Of a DNA stretch of 64,000 nt, positions 25,660 to 33,507 are shown in pieces. Position 1 is the first letter of the stretch; each line of letters starts with the position of its first letter. The translations under genes were made by a program, and so were the position numbers. The stretch is taken from the NCBI RefSeq assembly GCF_000812465.1, contig NZ_JWMA01000165.1:85403-149402 (forward strand). Direction: 5' to 3'. The notes beneath the pieces were generated by a model. It saw only the letters and a list, made by a program, of their open reading frames with translations. It did no database searches and was not told the origin of the DNA. This stretch comes from Cupriavidus sp. IDO. GTDB lineage: Bacteria > Pseudomonadota > Gammaproteobacteria > Burkholderiales > Burkholderiaceae.

Positions 25660-26454
25660 TTAGGCCGCCGGGGCCGACAACCTGGCGGCCAGCGCCTGCA
25701 GTGCCGGGGCAAGGGTCTCATGAAAAACCGATTCCGCCACGGTGCCATATGAGGCGCTGCAACTGAGCATGTGCGGCTCCTTCTCTCCCACCGGCCGGAA
25801 TGCCACTGCGCAGGCATGGATGGCCGGGTGCCAGTCGCGGAACGAGGCGGAATAGCCGCGGGTCTCCGCCTCCGCCAGCGCAGCGCGCAGCGGTGCCTCC
25901 TGCTGCCTCCACTGTTCCGGAAATGCCTGGCTGAATTCGGCCAGCACCCGCTCGCGCCTGGCCGGCGGCAGCGCCGCCAGGTAGGCGCGCCCCATCGAAC
26001 TCGATACCAGCGACAGGCGCGATCCCACGCCCAGGCCCAGCATGACGCCAGCGTCGTTACGGATCGACTCCAGGTAGATCACCTCCATCCGCTCGCGCTT
26101 GCCGAGCGACACCGACACGCCGTATGACTGCGCAAACGCCAGCATATGCGGCCGCGCCAGCGCAACTACGTCCGACGCCGACAAATACGAATAGCCGAGC
26201 GCCAGCACGCCCGCGTCCAGCGCGTATTTGCCCAGGCTCTCGTCATAGCGCAGGTAGCCCAGCTGGACCAGCGTGCCGGCCAGCCGGCTGACCGTGGCTT
26301 TGGGAAAGCCGGTACGGCGCACGAAATCCTGGTTGCCCAGCATGGCCTCGCCGGTGCGAAAGCAACGCAGCAGCTCCAGCCCGCGCGCCAGCGCGGTGAC
26401 GAAATTCGGATCGCTCTCACGCGCCGGTGGCGGCGGAAGTGGATGACTGGTCAT
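25660..26454 (-). CDS. IclR-family transcriptional regulator
   Basis: A 264-residue regulator. The N-terminal winged helix spans FVTALARGLELLRCFRTGEA to GFPKATVSRLAGTLVQLGYL, and the C-terminal ligand domain contains SLVSSSMGRAYLAALPP and the ending HMLSCSASYGTVAE. It is divergent from the glutaryl-CoA dehydrogenase gene, and overlapping palindromes lie just downstream of that gene's promoter. Control of gcdH in response to a dicarboxylate intermediate is likely by position. Confidence 0.9.
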   Translation of the reverse strand: MTSHPLPPPPARESDPNFVTALARGLELLRCFRTGEAMLGNQDFVRRTGFPKATVSRLAGTLVQLGYLRYDESLGKYALDAGVLALGYSYLSASDVVALARPHMLAFAQSYGVSVSLGKRERMEVIYLESIRNDAGVMLGLGVGSRLSLVSSSMGRAYLAALPPARRERVLAEFSQAFPEQWRQQEAPLRAALAEAETRGYSASFRDWHPAIHACAVAFRPVGEKEPHMLSCSASYGTVAESVFHETLAPALQALAARLSAPAA

Positions 26455-26526
26455 TAGTGTCTCCTGGCGGGCGCCGTGAATGTCCGCTCATCGCACAAGG
26501 CAATCCGGATTGGCCTAGATTCCCTA

Positions 26527-26554
26527 TTGCACGGCAAACGCATTGCGATATACT
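26527..26554 (+). promoter_or_regulatory. Candidate sigma70 promoter of the glutaryl-CoA dehydrogenase gene
   Basis: TTGCAC (26527-26532) and TATACT (26549-26554) are separated by 16 bp, both close to consensus. The site is about 150 bp upstream of the gcdH start and is immediately followed by the IclR-type palindromes. Confidence 0.5.
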
Positions 26555-26562
26555 AATTCAAC

Positions 26563-26587
26563 GGAACACAGTTCCGCAATGCGGAAC
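26563..26587. promoter_or_regulatory. Overlapping palindromes, likely IclR operator
   Basis: GGAAC-ACA-GTTCC (26563-26575) overlaps GTTCCGCAATGCGGAAC (26571-26587), whose 8-bp arms are perfectly complementary around a single central base. IclR proteins typically bind such GGAAC/GTTCC-like symmetric sites near the promoter. The position just after the -10 element suggests repression of gcdH by the divergently encoded regulator. Confidence 0.55.
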
Positions 26588-26704
26588 CAAGAATTCTCAC
26601 CGGTTTCTTGCCAGTTCCACCACTTTTCCCGGAAATGCCGGACCGGCACGCGACATCACATGACGCCGGCCGTCGATCACACCGCTCTACCGAAGGAGAC
26701 CTGC

Positions 26705-27898
26705 ATGGCTGCCAACGCCGAATTCCACTGGGCCGACCCCCTGTTGCTGGATCAGCAACTGACCGCCGAAGAACGCATGGTGCGCGACGCAGCCGCGGCA
26801 TACAGCCAGGACAAGCTGATGCCGCGCGTATTGCAGTCGTTCCGCAATGAAAAGACCGACGTGGAGATCTTCCGCGAGATGGGCGAACTCGGCCTGCTGG
26901 GCCCGACCATCCCCGAGCAATACGGCGGCCCTGGCCTGAACTATGTGAGCTACGGCCTGATCGCGCGTGAAGTGGAGCGTGTGGATTCGGGCTACCGCTC
27001 GATGATGAGCGTGCAGTCTTCGCTAGTGATGGTGCCGATCCATGAATTCGGCAGCGAAGCGCAAAAGCAGAAGTACCTGCCCAAGCTGGCCACCGGCGAG
27101 TGGATCGGCTGCTTCGGCCTGACCGAGCCGAACCACGGCTCCGACCCCGGCTCGATGGTCACCCGCGCGAAGAAGGTCGACGGCGGCTACGAGCTGACCG
27201 GCGCCAAGATGTGGATCACCAACTCGCCAATCGCCGACGTGTTCGTGGTGTGGGCCAAGCTGCAAGGCGACGACGGCAAGGAAGCCATCCGCGGCTTCAT
27301 CCTGGAAAAGGGCTGGAAGGGCCTGAGCGCACCGGCCATCCATGGCAAGGTCGGCCTGCGTACCTCGATCACCGGCGAAATCGTGCTGGACCAGGTATTC
27401 GTGCCGGAAGAGAACCTGATGCCGGGCGTAAGCGGCCTGAAGGGCCCGTTCACCTGCCTGAACTCGGCCCGCTACGGCATCGCCTGGGGCGCGCTCGGCG
27501 CCGCCGAATTCTGCTGGCACACCGCCCGCCAGTACACGCTGGACCGCAAGCAGTTCGGCCGCCCGCTGGCCGCCACGCAGCTGGTGCAGAAGAAGCTCGC
27601 CGACATGCAGACCGAGATCACGCTGGGCCTGCAGGGCTGCCTGCGCCTGGGCCGCATGAAGGACGAAGGCACCGCCGCGGTGGAGATCACCTCGATCATG
27701 AAGCGCAACTCGTGCGGCAAGTCGCTGGACATTGCCCGCGTGGCGCGCGACATGCTGGGTGGCAACGGCATCTCGGACGAGTTCGGCGTGATCCGCCACG
27801 TGGTGAACCTGGAAGTGGTCAACACCTACGAAGGCACGCACGACATCCACGCGCTGATCCTGGGCCGCGCCCAGACCGGCATCCAGGCCTTCTTCTGA
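26705..27898 (+). CDS. gcdH: Glutaryl-CoA dehydrogenase
   Basis: A 397-residue FAD enzyme that oxidatively decarboxylates glutaryl-CoA to crotonyl-CoA. GGPGLNYVSYGLIAREVERV, FGLTEPNHGSDPGSMVTRAK, the FAD-region GANMWITNS-type stretch (here GAKMWITNSPIADVFVVWAK) and the catalytic base E376 in NTYEGTHDIHALILGRAQTG are diagnostic for this member of the acyl-CoA dehydrogenase family. A GAAGGAG ribosome binding site precedes ATG 26705; longer upstream frames are noncoding. It is divergent from the IclR-type regulator. Glutaryl-CoA arises from lysine and from some tryptophan routes, fitting the nearby kyn genes. Confidence 0.95.
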   Translation: MAANAEFHWADPLLLDQQLTAEERMVRDAAAAYSQDKLMPRVLQSFRNEKTDVEIFREMGELGLLGPTIPEQYGGPGLNYVSYGLIAREVERVDSGYRSMMSVQSSLVMVPIHEFGSEAQKQKYLPKLATGEWIGCFGLTEPNHGSDPGSMVTRAKKVDGGYELTGAKMWITNSPIADVFVVWAKLQGDDGKEAIRGFILEKGWKGLSAPAIHGKVGLRTSITGEIVLDQVFVPEENLMPGVSGLKGPFTCLNSARYGIAWGALGAAEFCWHTARQYTLDRKQFGRPLAATQLVQKKLADMQTEITLGLQGCLRLGRMKDEGTAAVEITSIMKRNSCGKSLDIARVARDMLGGNGISDEFGVIRHVVNLEVVNTYEGTHDIHALILGRAQTGIQAFF

Positions 27899-27904
27899 TC
27901 CTGG

Positions 27905-27919
27905 CCGGGCATTGCCCGG
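27905..27919 (+). terminator. Short GC hairpin after gcdH
   Basis: CCGGGC-ATT-GCCCGG forms a tight 6-bp stem 7 bp after the gcdH stop. There is no T tract, so it may be an RNA-stabilising hairpin rather than a full intrinsic terminator. Confidence 0.4.
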
Positions 27920-27932
27920 GTGCTGCAGACGT

Positions 27933-27958
27933 AAAAAAGCCCGGCTTCACAGCCGGGC
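27933..27958 (-). terminator. Intrinsic terminator of the peroxiredoxin gene
   Basis: On the minus strand an 8-bp stem (27958-27951 with 27946-27939, loop of 4) is followed by six T residues (27938-27933). It lies 90 bp beyond the peroxiredoxin stop. Confidence 0.75.
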
Positions 27959-28021
27959 CAAGCACACTACCAAGGAGACGACGAGGCTGCCCCCGTCGAT
28001 AAAACACCTGTGGTTCACGCC

Positions 28022-28043
28022 GGCCCCGCCTTCATGCGGGGCC
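28022..28043. terminator. GC-rich hairpin just after the peroxiredoxin stop
   Basis: GGCCCCGC and GCGGGGCC form a perfect 8-bp stem with a 6-nt loop, 4 bp downstream of the peroxiredoxin gene on the minus strand. There is no T tract; it probably acts with the intrinsic terminator at 27933-27958. Confidence 0.4.
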
Positions 28044-28047
28044 GCGT

Positions 28048-28686
28048 TCATTTGTTGGGTTGCGGAGTGAGCCGCAGATAGGGCCGCACGGCCTTGTAGC
28101 CCTTCGGAAACTTCTCGCGAATCGCTGCCTCGTCCTTCAGCGACGGCACGATCACCACGTCATCGCCATCCTGCCAGTTGCCCGGCGTGGCCACGCTGTG
28201 GTTGTCGGTCAGCTGAAGCGAGTCGATCACGCGCAGGATTTCATTGAAATTGCGGCCGGTGCTGGCCGGATACGTGATGATCAGGCGCACCTTCTTCTTC
28301 GGATCGATGATGAACAGCGAGCGGACGGTCAGCGTTTCGCTAGCGTTCGGGTGGATCATGTCGTAGAGCTGCGAAACCTTGCGGTCTCCGTCGGCCAGGA
28401 TCGGGAAGTTCACCGTGGTCGACTGCGTTTCGTTGATGTCCCGGATCCAGCCGTGGTGCGAGTCCACGCCATCGACCGACAGCGCAATGGCCTTGACGCC
28501 GCGGCGCGCGAATTCGTCCTTCAGCTTCGCCGTCAGGCCCAGCTCCGTAGTGCACACCGGCGTATAGTCGGCGGGATGCGAGAACAGCACGCCCCAGCCT
28601 TCGCCCAACCACTCATGAAACCGGATGCGGCCTTCGCTCGAGTCCTGCTCGAAGTCGGGGGCGATATCGCCAAGACGCAATGCCAT
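28048..28686 (-). CDS. 1-Cys peroxiredoxin (Prx6 type)
   Basis: A 212-residue thiol peroxidase that reduces H2O2 and organic peroxides. The peroxidatic motif is HPADYTPVCTTELG with C45. The long C-terminal extension containing NWQDGDDVVIVPSLKDE is typical of the Prx6/AhpC2 class rather than 2-Cys AhpC, and I see no resolving VCP motif. The start 28686 has an AGGAG-type site (reverse strand CAGGAGACAGAGC). It is transcribed alone; a terminator follows. Confidence 0.93.
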   Translation of the reverse strand: MALRLGDIAPDFEQDSSEGRIRFHEWLGEGWGVLFSHPADYTPVCTTELGLTAKLKDEFARRGVKAIALSVDGVDSHHGWIRDINETQSTTVNFPILADGDRKVSQLYDMIHPNASETLTVRSLFIIDPKKKVRLIITYPASTGRNFNEILRVIDSLQLTDNHSVATPGNWQDGDDVVIVPSLKDEAAIREKFPKGYKAVRPYLRLTPQPNK

Positions 28687-28932
28687 GCTCTGTCTCCTGA
28701 GAAAAAACGAGTGGAACCAGAGTAATCGGATTGATATCCAACCCAAACGAATATAAAGTCACTACAAAATCACTCGAAGTCATAACGACATTTGTTGCCG
28801 TTCGCCTGAGCCACTTCCCGCGCACTTGTCCTAACTTGCCCTTGCCGGCGACGTGGTCTTGAAACCACGGTGGCCTGCCACATATGCTAAGTAACAGACA
28901 AGAAATGCCGTTAGCCACGCGAGGAAGGCAAA

Positions 28933-29259
28933 ATGTCAGAATCCGCACAATCCGAACCAACCGCCCGCAAACAGGAGAAACTGATGAGCGATGTCAAGAC
29001 CGTTCTGTCCGACGCCGAAGAACTGCTTAAGCAAGCGGCCTCGACCACCGGCGAAAAAGCTGCCGAACTGCGCGAGCGTGGCATGGGCCTGCTGAAGCAG
29101 GCAAAAGAAAAGGCCCAGGACCTGCAAGACGCCGTGGTGACAAAGAGCAAGGCTGCTGCCCGCGCAACCGACGACTACGTGCATGACCACCCGTGGCGCG
29201 CCGTTGGCGTGGCAGCCGGCGTTGGCCTGCTGATCGGCCTACTGCTGAACCGCAAGTAA
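28933..29259 (+). CDS. DUF883 (YqjD/ElaB-like) ribosome- and membrane-associated protein
   Basis: A 108-residue protein with a long amphipathic, Ala/Lys/Glu-rich helix (residues 15-80) and one C-terminal membrane segment (AVGVAAGVGLLIGLLL) preceded by DDYVHDHPWRA. This is the DUF883 layout. E. coli relatives YqjD and ElaB are stationary-phase proteins that tether ribosomes to the membrane. Start 28933 has GAGGAAGG upstream; an internal ATG at 28984 is less likely. It begins a likely three-gene unit with the next two genes. Confidence 0.9.
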   Translation: MSESAQSEPTARKQEKLMSDVKTVLSDAEELLKQAASTTGEKAAELRERGMGLLKQAKEKAQDLQDAVVTKSKAAARATDDYVHDHPWRAVGVAAGVGLLIGLLLNRK

Positions 29260-29430
29260 TCCAGGCAACACCGCGGCGCGCGTGCGCCGCTTCCATCACG
29301 GTATCGCCCAGCATCAGATGAGGGAGATGCCAGTGGCCCGGGCCCGCGGCCCTCGCGCCGCGGGCCTAGGCTGCGTCCGCTGAACGTGTGCCCGGCAAGC
29401 GCCGGCACATTGCTTGCTCGCCGGAGCCGC

Positions 29431-29811
29431 ATGAGCGAACCCACCGCCTCCCCCAAGTTTTTCGAGTCCCTGCGCAACCTGACCGGCTCGCTGGTGGCAA
29501 TGGTCCAGACTCGCCTTGAACTGGCCAGCGTCGAGCTTGCCGAGGAGCGCACCCGGCTGATGAAGGTCGGTTTGCTGGCGTGCTTTGGCCTGGTCTTCTT
29601 CGGCCTGGCACTGCTGACGCTGACCGCGCTGATCGCCATCCTGTTCTGGGACACCTACCGCTGGCAGGCCCTTACCGGGCTGACGCTGGTCTACCTACTG
29701 CTGTGCGCCGGCTGCCTGGCATTCGCACGCCACCTGGTGCGCAACGCCCCGCCGCTGTTCGAAGCCACGCTCGCCGAAATCGACAAAGACCGGGAGATCC
29801 TGCGCCGATGA
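29431..29811 (+). CDS. Phage-holin-3_6 / YqjE-like membrane protein
   Basis: A 126-residue inner-membrane protein. An amphipathic N-terminus with MVQTRLELASVELAEERTRL, the YqjE-type helix, is followed by two membrane segments (about 47-70 and 78-98). The family name is structural and does not imply a phage. It sits in the conserved yqjD-yqjE-yqjK order, and its stop overlaps the next start in ATGA. The preceding 170 bp after the DUF883 gene hold no other gene. Confidence 0.87.
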   Translation: MSEPTASPKFFESLRNLTGSLVAMVQTRLELASVELAEERTRLMKVGLLACFGLVFFGLALLTLTALIAILFWDTYRWQALTGLTLVYLLLCAGCLAFARHLVRNAPPLFEATLAEIDKDREILRR

Positions 29812-30311
29812 GCACGCCACCCGAATCCCTGGAAGGCGCCGAAGCGCGTCGCCGCGAGCATGCGCGGCCCGTGCGCTTTTCGCGCGAAGTACGCCTGCCG
29901 CTGGCTGTGCGCAAGGAACTGCTGCTGACCCGCGCGGCGCTGGAACGCCACGATTGCTACCAGGCACTGCACCAGGTCCGGGGCGGTGCCCGCCGGCTTG
30001 GCAGCCTTGGTAGCTGGCTTCCGCGCATTTTTCGCCCGGGCTCGTGGACCAAAGTCCTTGGCCTGGCACACGACTACCCGCTCGTCAGCACGGCGCTCAC
30101 GCTGGCACTGCCGCTGGTAAAGCGCACGCCGGTTCTGCGGTGGACGTGGAAACTGTCGAAGGTCGGGCTCGTGGCTGGCGCCGCCTACTGGGCCTACAAC
30201 ACCTGGCGCGAAGCAAAGAGCCAGGCTGTTCCTCCGGCAAGCGCGGGTTCCGCCCCCGTCAGCGGCGCACCCGCCGTCGATACCGGATTCCGCGATCCGC
30301 TGGTTCGCTGA
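29808..30311 (+). CDS. YqjK-like membrane protein, third gene of the DUF883 cluster
   Basis: A 167-residue basic protein. REVRLPLAVRKELLLTRAAL is an amphipathic helix, a hydrophobic stretch lies at PLVSTALTLALPLVKRT, and VGLVAGAAYWAYNTWREAK follows, after which the C-terminus is Ala/Pro/Ser-rich. It overlaps the YqjE-like gene by 4 bp and is surely co-translated. The function is unknown; the cluster is linked to stationary-phase envelope stress in relatives. It converges with the GGDEF-EAL gene. A small GCCCGG-ATTA-CCGGGC hairpin at 30319-30334 lies between the two ends. Confidence 0.75.
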   Translation: MSTPPESLEGAEARRREHARPVRFSREVRLPLAVRKELLLTRAALERHDCYQALHQVRGGARRLGSLGSWLPRIFRPGSWTKVLGLAHDYPLVSTALTLALPLVKRTPVLRWTWKLSKVGLVAGAAYWAYNTWREAKSQAVPPASAGSAPVSGAPAVDTGFRDPLVR

Positions 30312-30325
30312 CGCTCGCGCCCGGA

Positions 30326-33160
30326 TTACCGGGCGGCAATCGCCAGCGGGGCTTCGCCGTCCTGCCTGTGCACTGCGTGGACAGCATGCACGTTGCCCAA
30401 GGAAAACGGGACCGGCAGGCCGATGTGATGGCCCTGCGCCAGGTCCACGCCCAGTTCGCGTAGCCGCACCAGCATCGCCTCGCTTTCGACAAATTCGGCG
30501 ATAGTCTTCTTGCCCATGGCGTGCCCGATGCGCTGGATCACCTCCACCATCACCAGATTGACCGGGTCGTCCAGCATCTCCCGCACAAAACTGCCGTCGA
30601 TCTTCAGGTAGGCCGCCGGCAGATGCTTGAGGTAGGTGAACGACGCCATGCCAGCACCGAAGTCATCGAGCGCGAAACTGCAGCCCAGCCGCTGCAGTTG
30701 CTCGATAAAGCTGGCGGCCTGCGCCAGGTTGCCAATGGCCGCCGTTTCGGTGACCTCGAAACAGATCGTGCTCAGCGCAACGCCGGCACGCTCCGCCTGC
30801 TCGCGCACGAACTCCGGAAAGTGGATGTCCGCCAACGACGATCCCGACAGGTTGATCGCGCAAGTCGCGATATCGCCGGCACACCCGCTCGCCAGCGTGG
30901 CGAACGCCGTTTCCACCACCCACCGGTCGATCATCGGCATCAGGTTATAGCGTTCGCAGGCCGGCACGAATGCCATCGGCGGCACCAGCTGCCCACGCTC
31001 GCCGACCATGCGCAACAACAGCTCGACATGCCGCCCCGCTCCGCCATCGTCCTGTAGCGGGACAATCTCCTGCGCGTACAGGCAGAAGCGTCCCGCGGCA
31101 AGCGCTGAATGGACGCGGCTCACCCATTCCATCTCGCCGTGCCGCATCCGCACCACGCTATCGTGCGGATGGTAGACCTGCACCCGGTTGCGGCCGCATT
31201 CCTTGGCCATGTAGCAGGCGGCATCGGCAGCGCTGAGCGCCTCGGCCACCCCGCCGGCGTGCCCGTCGAGCGCCACCAGGCCGATGCTGACTCCCAGCGT
31301 GAACGTGCGCTGCCTGTGCACGAAGCGGAAGCCGGAAATCGCGCGGCGCAGCGCTTCCGCCACGCGCTCGCTGTCTGCGCCAACGCAATGCTCCAGCAGG
31401 ATGCCGAATTCGTCGCCGCCCAGGCGCGCCAGCGTATCGCCCTTGCGCAGCTGGCTGCGCATGAGCTCTGCCATCTGCCGGATCAGTTCATCGCCAGCGG
31501 CGTGTCCGCAGGTATCGTTGACGACCTTGAACTGGTCGAGATCCAGGTACATCAGGCTGTGCATGCGGCCTTCATCGCGCGGGCGTGCCAGCGCGGCGGC
31601 CAGGCGCCGCTCGAATTCCGCGCGGTTGACCAGCCCGGTCAGCGCGTCATGACTGGCCTCGTAGATCAACTGCGCGGCATGCGCGCGCTCCTGGCTGACA
31701 TCATGCAGCACCACCACCACGCCGATCACCTGTGCCGCCCGGTCCCGGATCAGGGACACCGATGCCTTGACCGCGACAGGAGGCCCACCGCGCCGCACCA
31801 GCAGCAAGGTCTGATTTGGCCAGTGCTGCTGCAAACCCAGCGTAACGAGATCCGGCACCGGCACCTTGCTGCCCTCCTCCTCCAGCACACAGACCTGGGC
31901 AAGCGGCAGGCCCACGGCCTCGTCCTCGCGCCATCCGGTCAGCGCCTCCGCCGCCGGATTCAGCGAGCCGACCCTCCCCCAGACGTCCGTGGTGACCACC
32001 GCATCGCCGATGGCCTGCAGGGTGACCTGCGCGCGTTCCTTCTCGGCAAACAGCTGCGCCTCGTAGCGCTTGTTGTCGGAAATATCGGAAAGTGAGCCGG
32101 CCATGCGCGCGTGCCGCCGCCTGGCGCCTCGCACCATGCGTCCACGCGCGCGGACCCACAGGTAGTCGCCACTGCGGGTGCGCAGACGGAACTCGGCATC
32201 GTAGGGCTTGCCGCTGCGCAGATACCTGGTGAGCTTTTCTTCGAAGGCGCAGTGATCGGATGGATGCAACAGCCCCAGCACGGTCTCGCGCGCGTGCGGC
32301 AGCTCGTCCGGCGCAAAGCCGAGCATCTGCGCGCATCGCGGCGAGAAATAGAGTTCGCCGCGTTCCAGGTGCCAGTCCCACAGGCCGTCATTGCTGCCGC
32401 CCACGGCCAGTTGCAGTTGCTCTTCGCTCAACGCCAGGGCCTCGCGCAGCCTGTGTTCGCGCCGCAGCCTGCCTTGCGACAGCAGGATCGCCGACAGCAG
32501 CAACGCCGCCGCCGCCACCGCGCTGCCGGTTGTCAGCAGCCGCGTGACCCGGCGCGACGCCTGGCCAAGATTGTCCGAAAACGCAAGTTCGAGCGGTGTC
32601 AGCCGGCCGTCGATCTCGACAATGCTGCGCAGGATCGGCTCGACGCAGCGCTTGCCGCAATCGGGCTGCGCGGCAAGGCGGTGCAGCGCAAGCGCCTGGG
32701 CATGCAGCGCGCCGATCTCGAGGTCGCCGGCCGCCCATACGCGGATGGCGGCATCGACTTCCTCGATGTTGCGGAAATTGCGGTAGAGCCGGATCATGCC
32801 CGGAATGTCGTCAGCATGATTGCCACCGGCGCTCAGGCCCGCCCGGGCCCGATCGAAATCGGGCTGGTCGCGGTCCAGCTCCACCCGTGCCTGATGGTCG
32901 CCCAGGGGAATCGCGATGGCGGCCAGGTAGGCGGCGAAATCGGCCGGGTTGCGATACTCGCCGTAGCGCAGCAGGTGCATGACGGCGTTCTTCTGTCCCT
33001 TGGACCACTGGCTCTCGCCGGCAACAAACGCACGCGCCGCGGAAAGCAGGTCGAGACTGGCGATGCTGAACAGCGCCAGCGCAACAACAACAGGAACGAA
33101 CGGCCAGATGATGCGCAATACATGCCCACTGGCCGGCAAGGAAACGCCTGTTTGCCGCAT
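30326..33160 (-). CDS. Membrane PAS-GGDEF-EAL cyclic-di-GMP protein
   Basis: A 944-residue signalling protein. The order is an N-terminal membrane helix (about 17-38), a periplasmic region of some 170 residues, a second helix (about 208-228), two PAS domains (SNDGLWDWHLERGELYFSPR and AIGDAVVTTDVWGRV), a GGDEF domain and an EAL domain. The active-site motif is intact (RLGGDEFGILL), and the inhibitory I-site RKGD lies five residues before it. The EAL domain keeps ELLLRM, ALDDFGAGMASFTYLKHL and KTIAEFVES, so it could make, degrade or balance c-di-GMP. The periplasmic part would sense an unknown signal. Confidence 0.93.
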   Translation of the reverse strand: MRQTGVSLPASGHVLRIIWPFVPVVVALALFSIASLDLLSAARAFVAGESQWSKGQKNAVMHLLRYGEYRNPADFAAYLAAIAIPLGDHQARVELDRDQPDFDRARAGLSAGGNHADDIPGMIRLYRNFRNIEEVDAAIRVWAAGDLEIGALHAQALALHRLAAQPDCGKRCVEPILRSIVEIDGRLTPLELAFSDNLGQASRRVTRLLTTGSAVAAAALLLSAILLSQGRLRREHRLREALALSEEQLQLAVGGSNDGLWDWHLERGELYFSPRCAQMLGFAPDELPHARETVLGLLHPSDHCAFEEKLTRYLRSGKPYDAEFRLRTRSGDYLWVRARGRMVRGARRRHARMAGSLSDISDNKRYEAQLFAEKERAQVTLQAIGDAVVTTDVWGRVGSLNPAAEALTGWREDEAVGLPLAQVCVLEEEGSKVPVPDLVTLGLQQHWPNQTLLLVRRGGPPVAVKASVSLIRDRAAQVIGVVVVLHDVSQERAHAAQLIYEASHDALTGLVNRAEFERRLAAALARPRDEGRMHSLMYLDLDQFKVVNDTCGHAAGDELIRQMAELMRSQLRKGDTLARLGGDEFGILLEHCVGADSERVAEALRRAISGFRFVHRQRTFTLGVSIGLVALDGHAGGVAEALSAADAACYMAKECGRNRVQVYHPHDSVVRMRHGEMEWVSRVHSALAAGRFCLYAQEIVPLQDDGGAGRHVELLLRMVGERGQLVPPMAFVPACERYNLMPMIDRWVVETAFATLASGCAGDIATCAINLSGSSLADIHFPEFVREQAERAGVALSTICFEVTETAAIGNLAQAASFIEQLQRLGCSFALDDFGAGMASFTYLKHLPAAYLKIDGSFVREMLDDPVNLVMVEVIQRIGHAMGKKTIAEFVESEAMLVRLRELGVDLAQGHHIGLPVPFSLGNVHAVHAVHRQDGEAPLAIAAR

Positions 33161-33324
33161 AGGGACCCCGGCCGGCTGGCTGCCGGCTCTGTGTGAGGGC
33201 CGCGCCGGAGGCGGCGCGGCTGTCCCATTGTCCTGCGCGGCGCGGGCGAAGTCTCTAACTCGAAATAGTTAATGCGGCAACGCGCGGCAGCCCGCAGCGC
33301 CCCATCGCCACGGATGCGCAAATG

Positions 33325-33358
33325 AAAAAGGCCTCGCAGATTCCTGCGAGGCCTTTTT
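33325..33358. terminator. Strong bidirectional intrinsic terminator
   Basis: Perfect arms (33325-33339 and 33344-33358, loop of 4) start with five A and end with five T residues. It lies 7 bp beyond the 3' end of tRNA-Lys and serves that minus-strand transcript; it would also work on the plus strand. Confidence 0.9.
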
Positions 33359-33365
33359 GAAATAC

Positions 33366-33441
33366 TGGTGGGTCGTGCGTGACTCGAACACGCGACCAAC
33401 GGATTAAAAGTCCGCTGCTCTACCGACTGAGCTAACGACCC
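33366..33441 (-). tRNA. tRNA-Lys (UUU)
   Basis: A 76-nt tRNA on the minus strand. The acceptor stem GGGTCGT pairs with ACGACCC, the D-loop contains AGCTCAGTCGGTAGAGC, and the anticodon loop CTTTTAA has anticodon TTT. The T-arm contains GTTCGAGTC, and the 3' CCA is encoded in the genome. The strong terminator at 33325-33358 follows. Confidence 0.97.
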
Positions 33442-33507
33442 GAAAAAACAGAACCGCGATTATAGGGATACCCTTCTCGGCGTGTCAAGCCTGCACATGG
33501 GCCCCGG

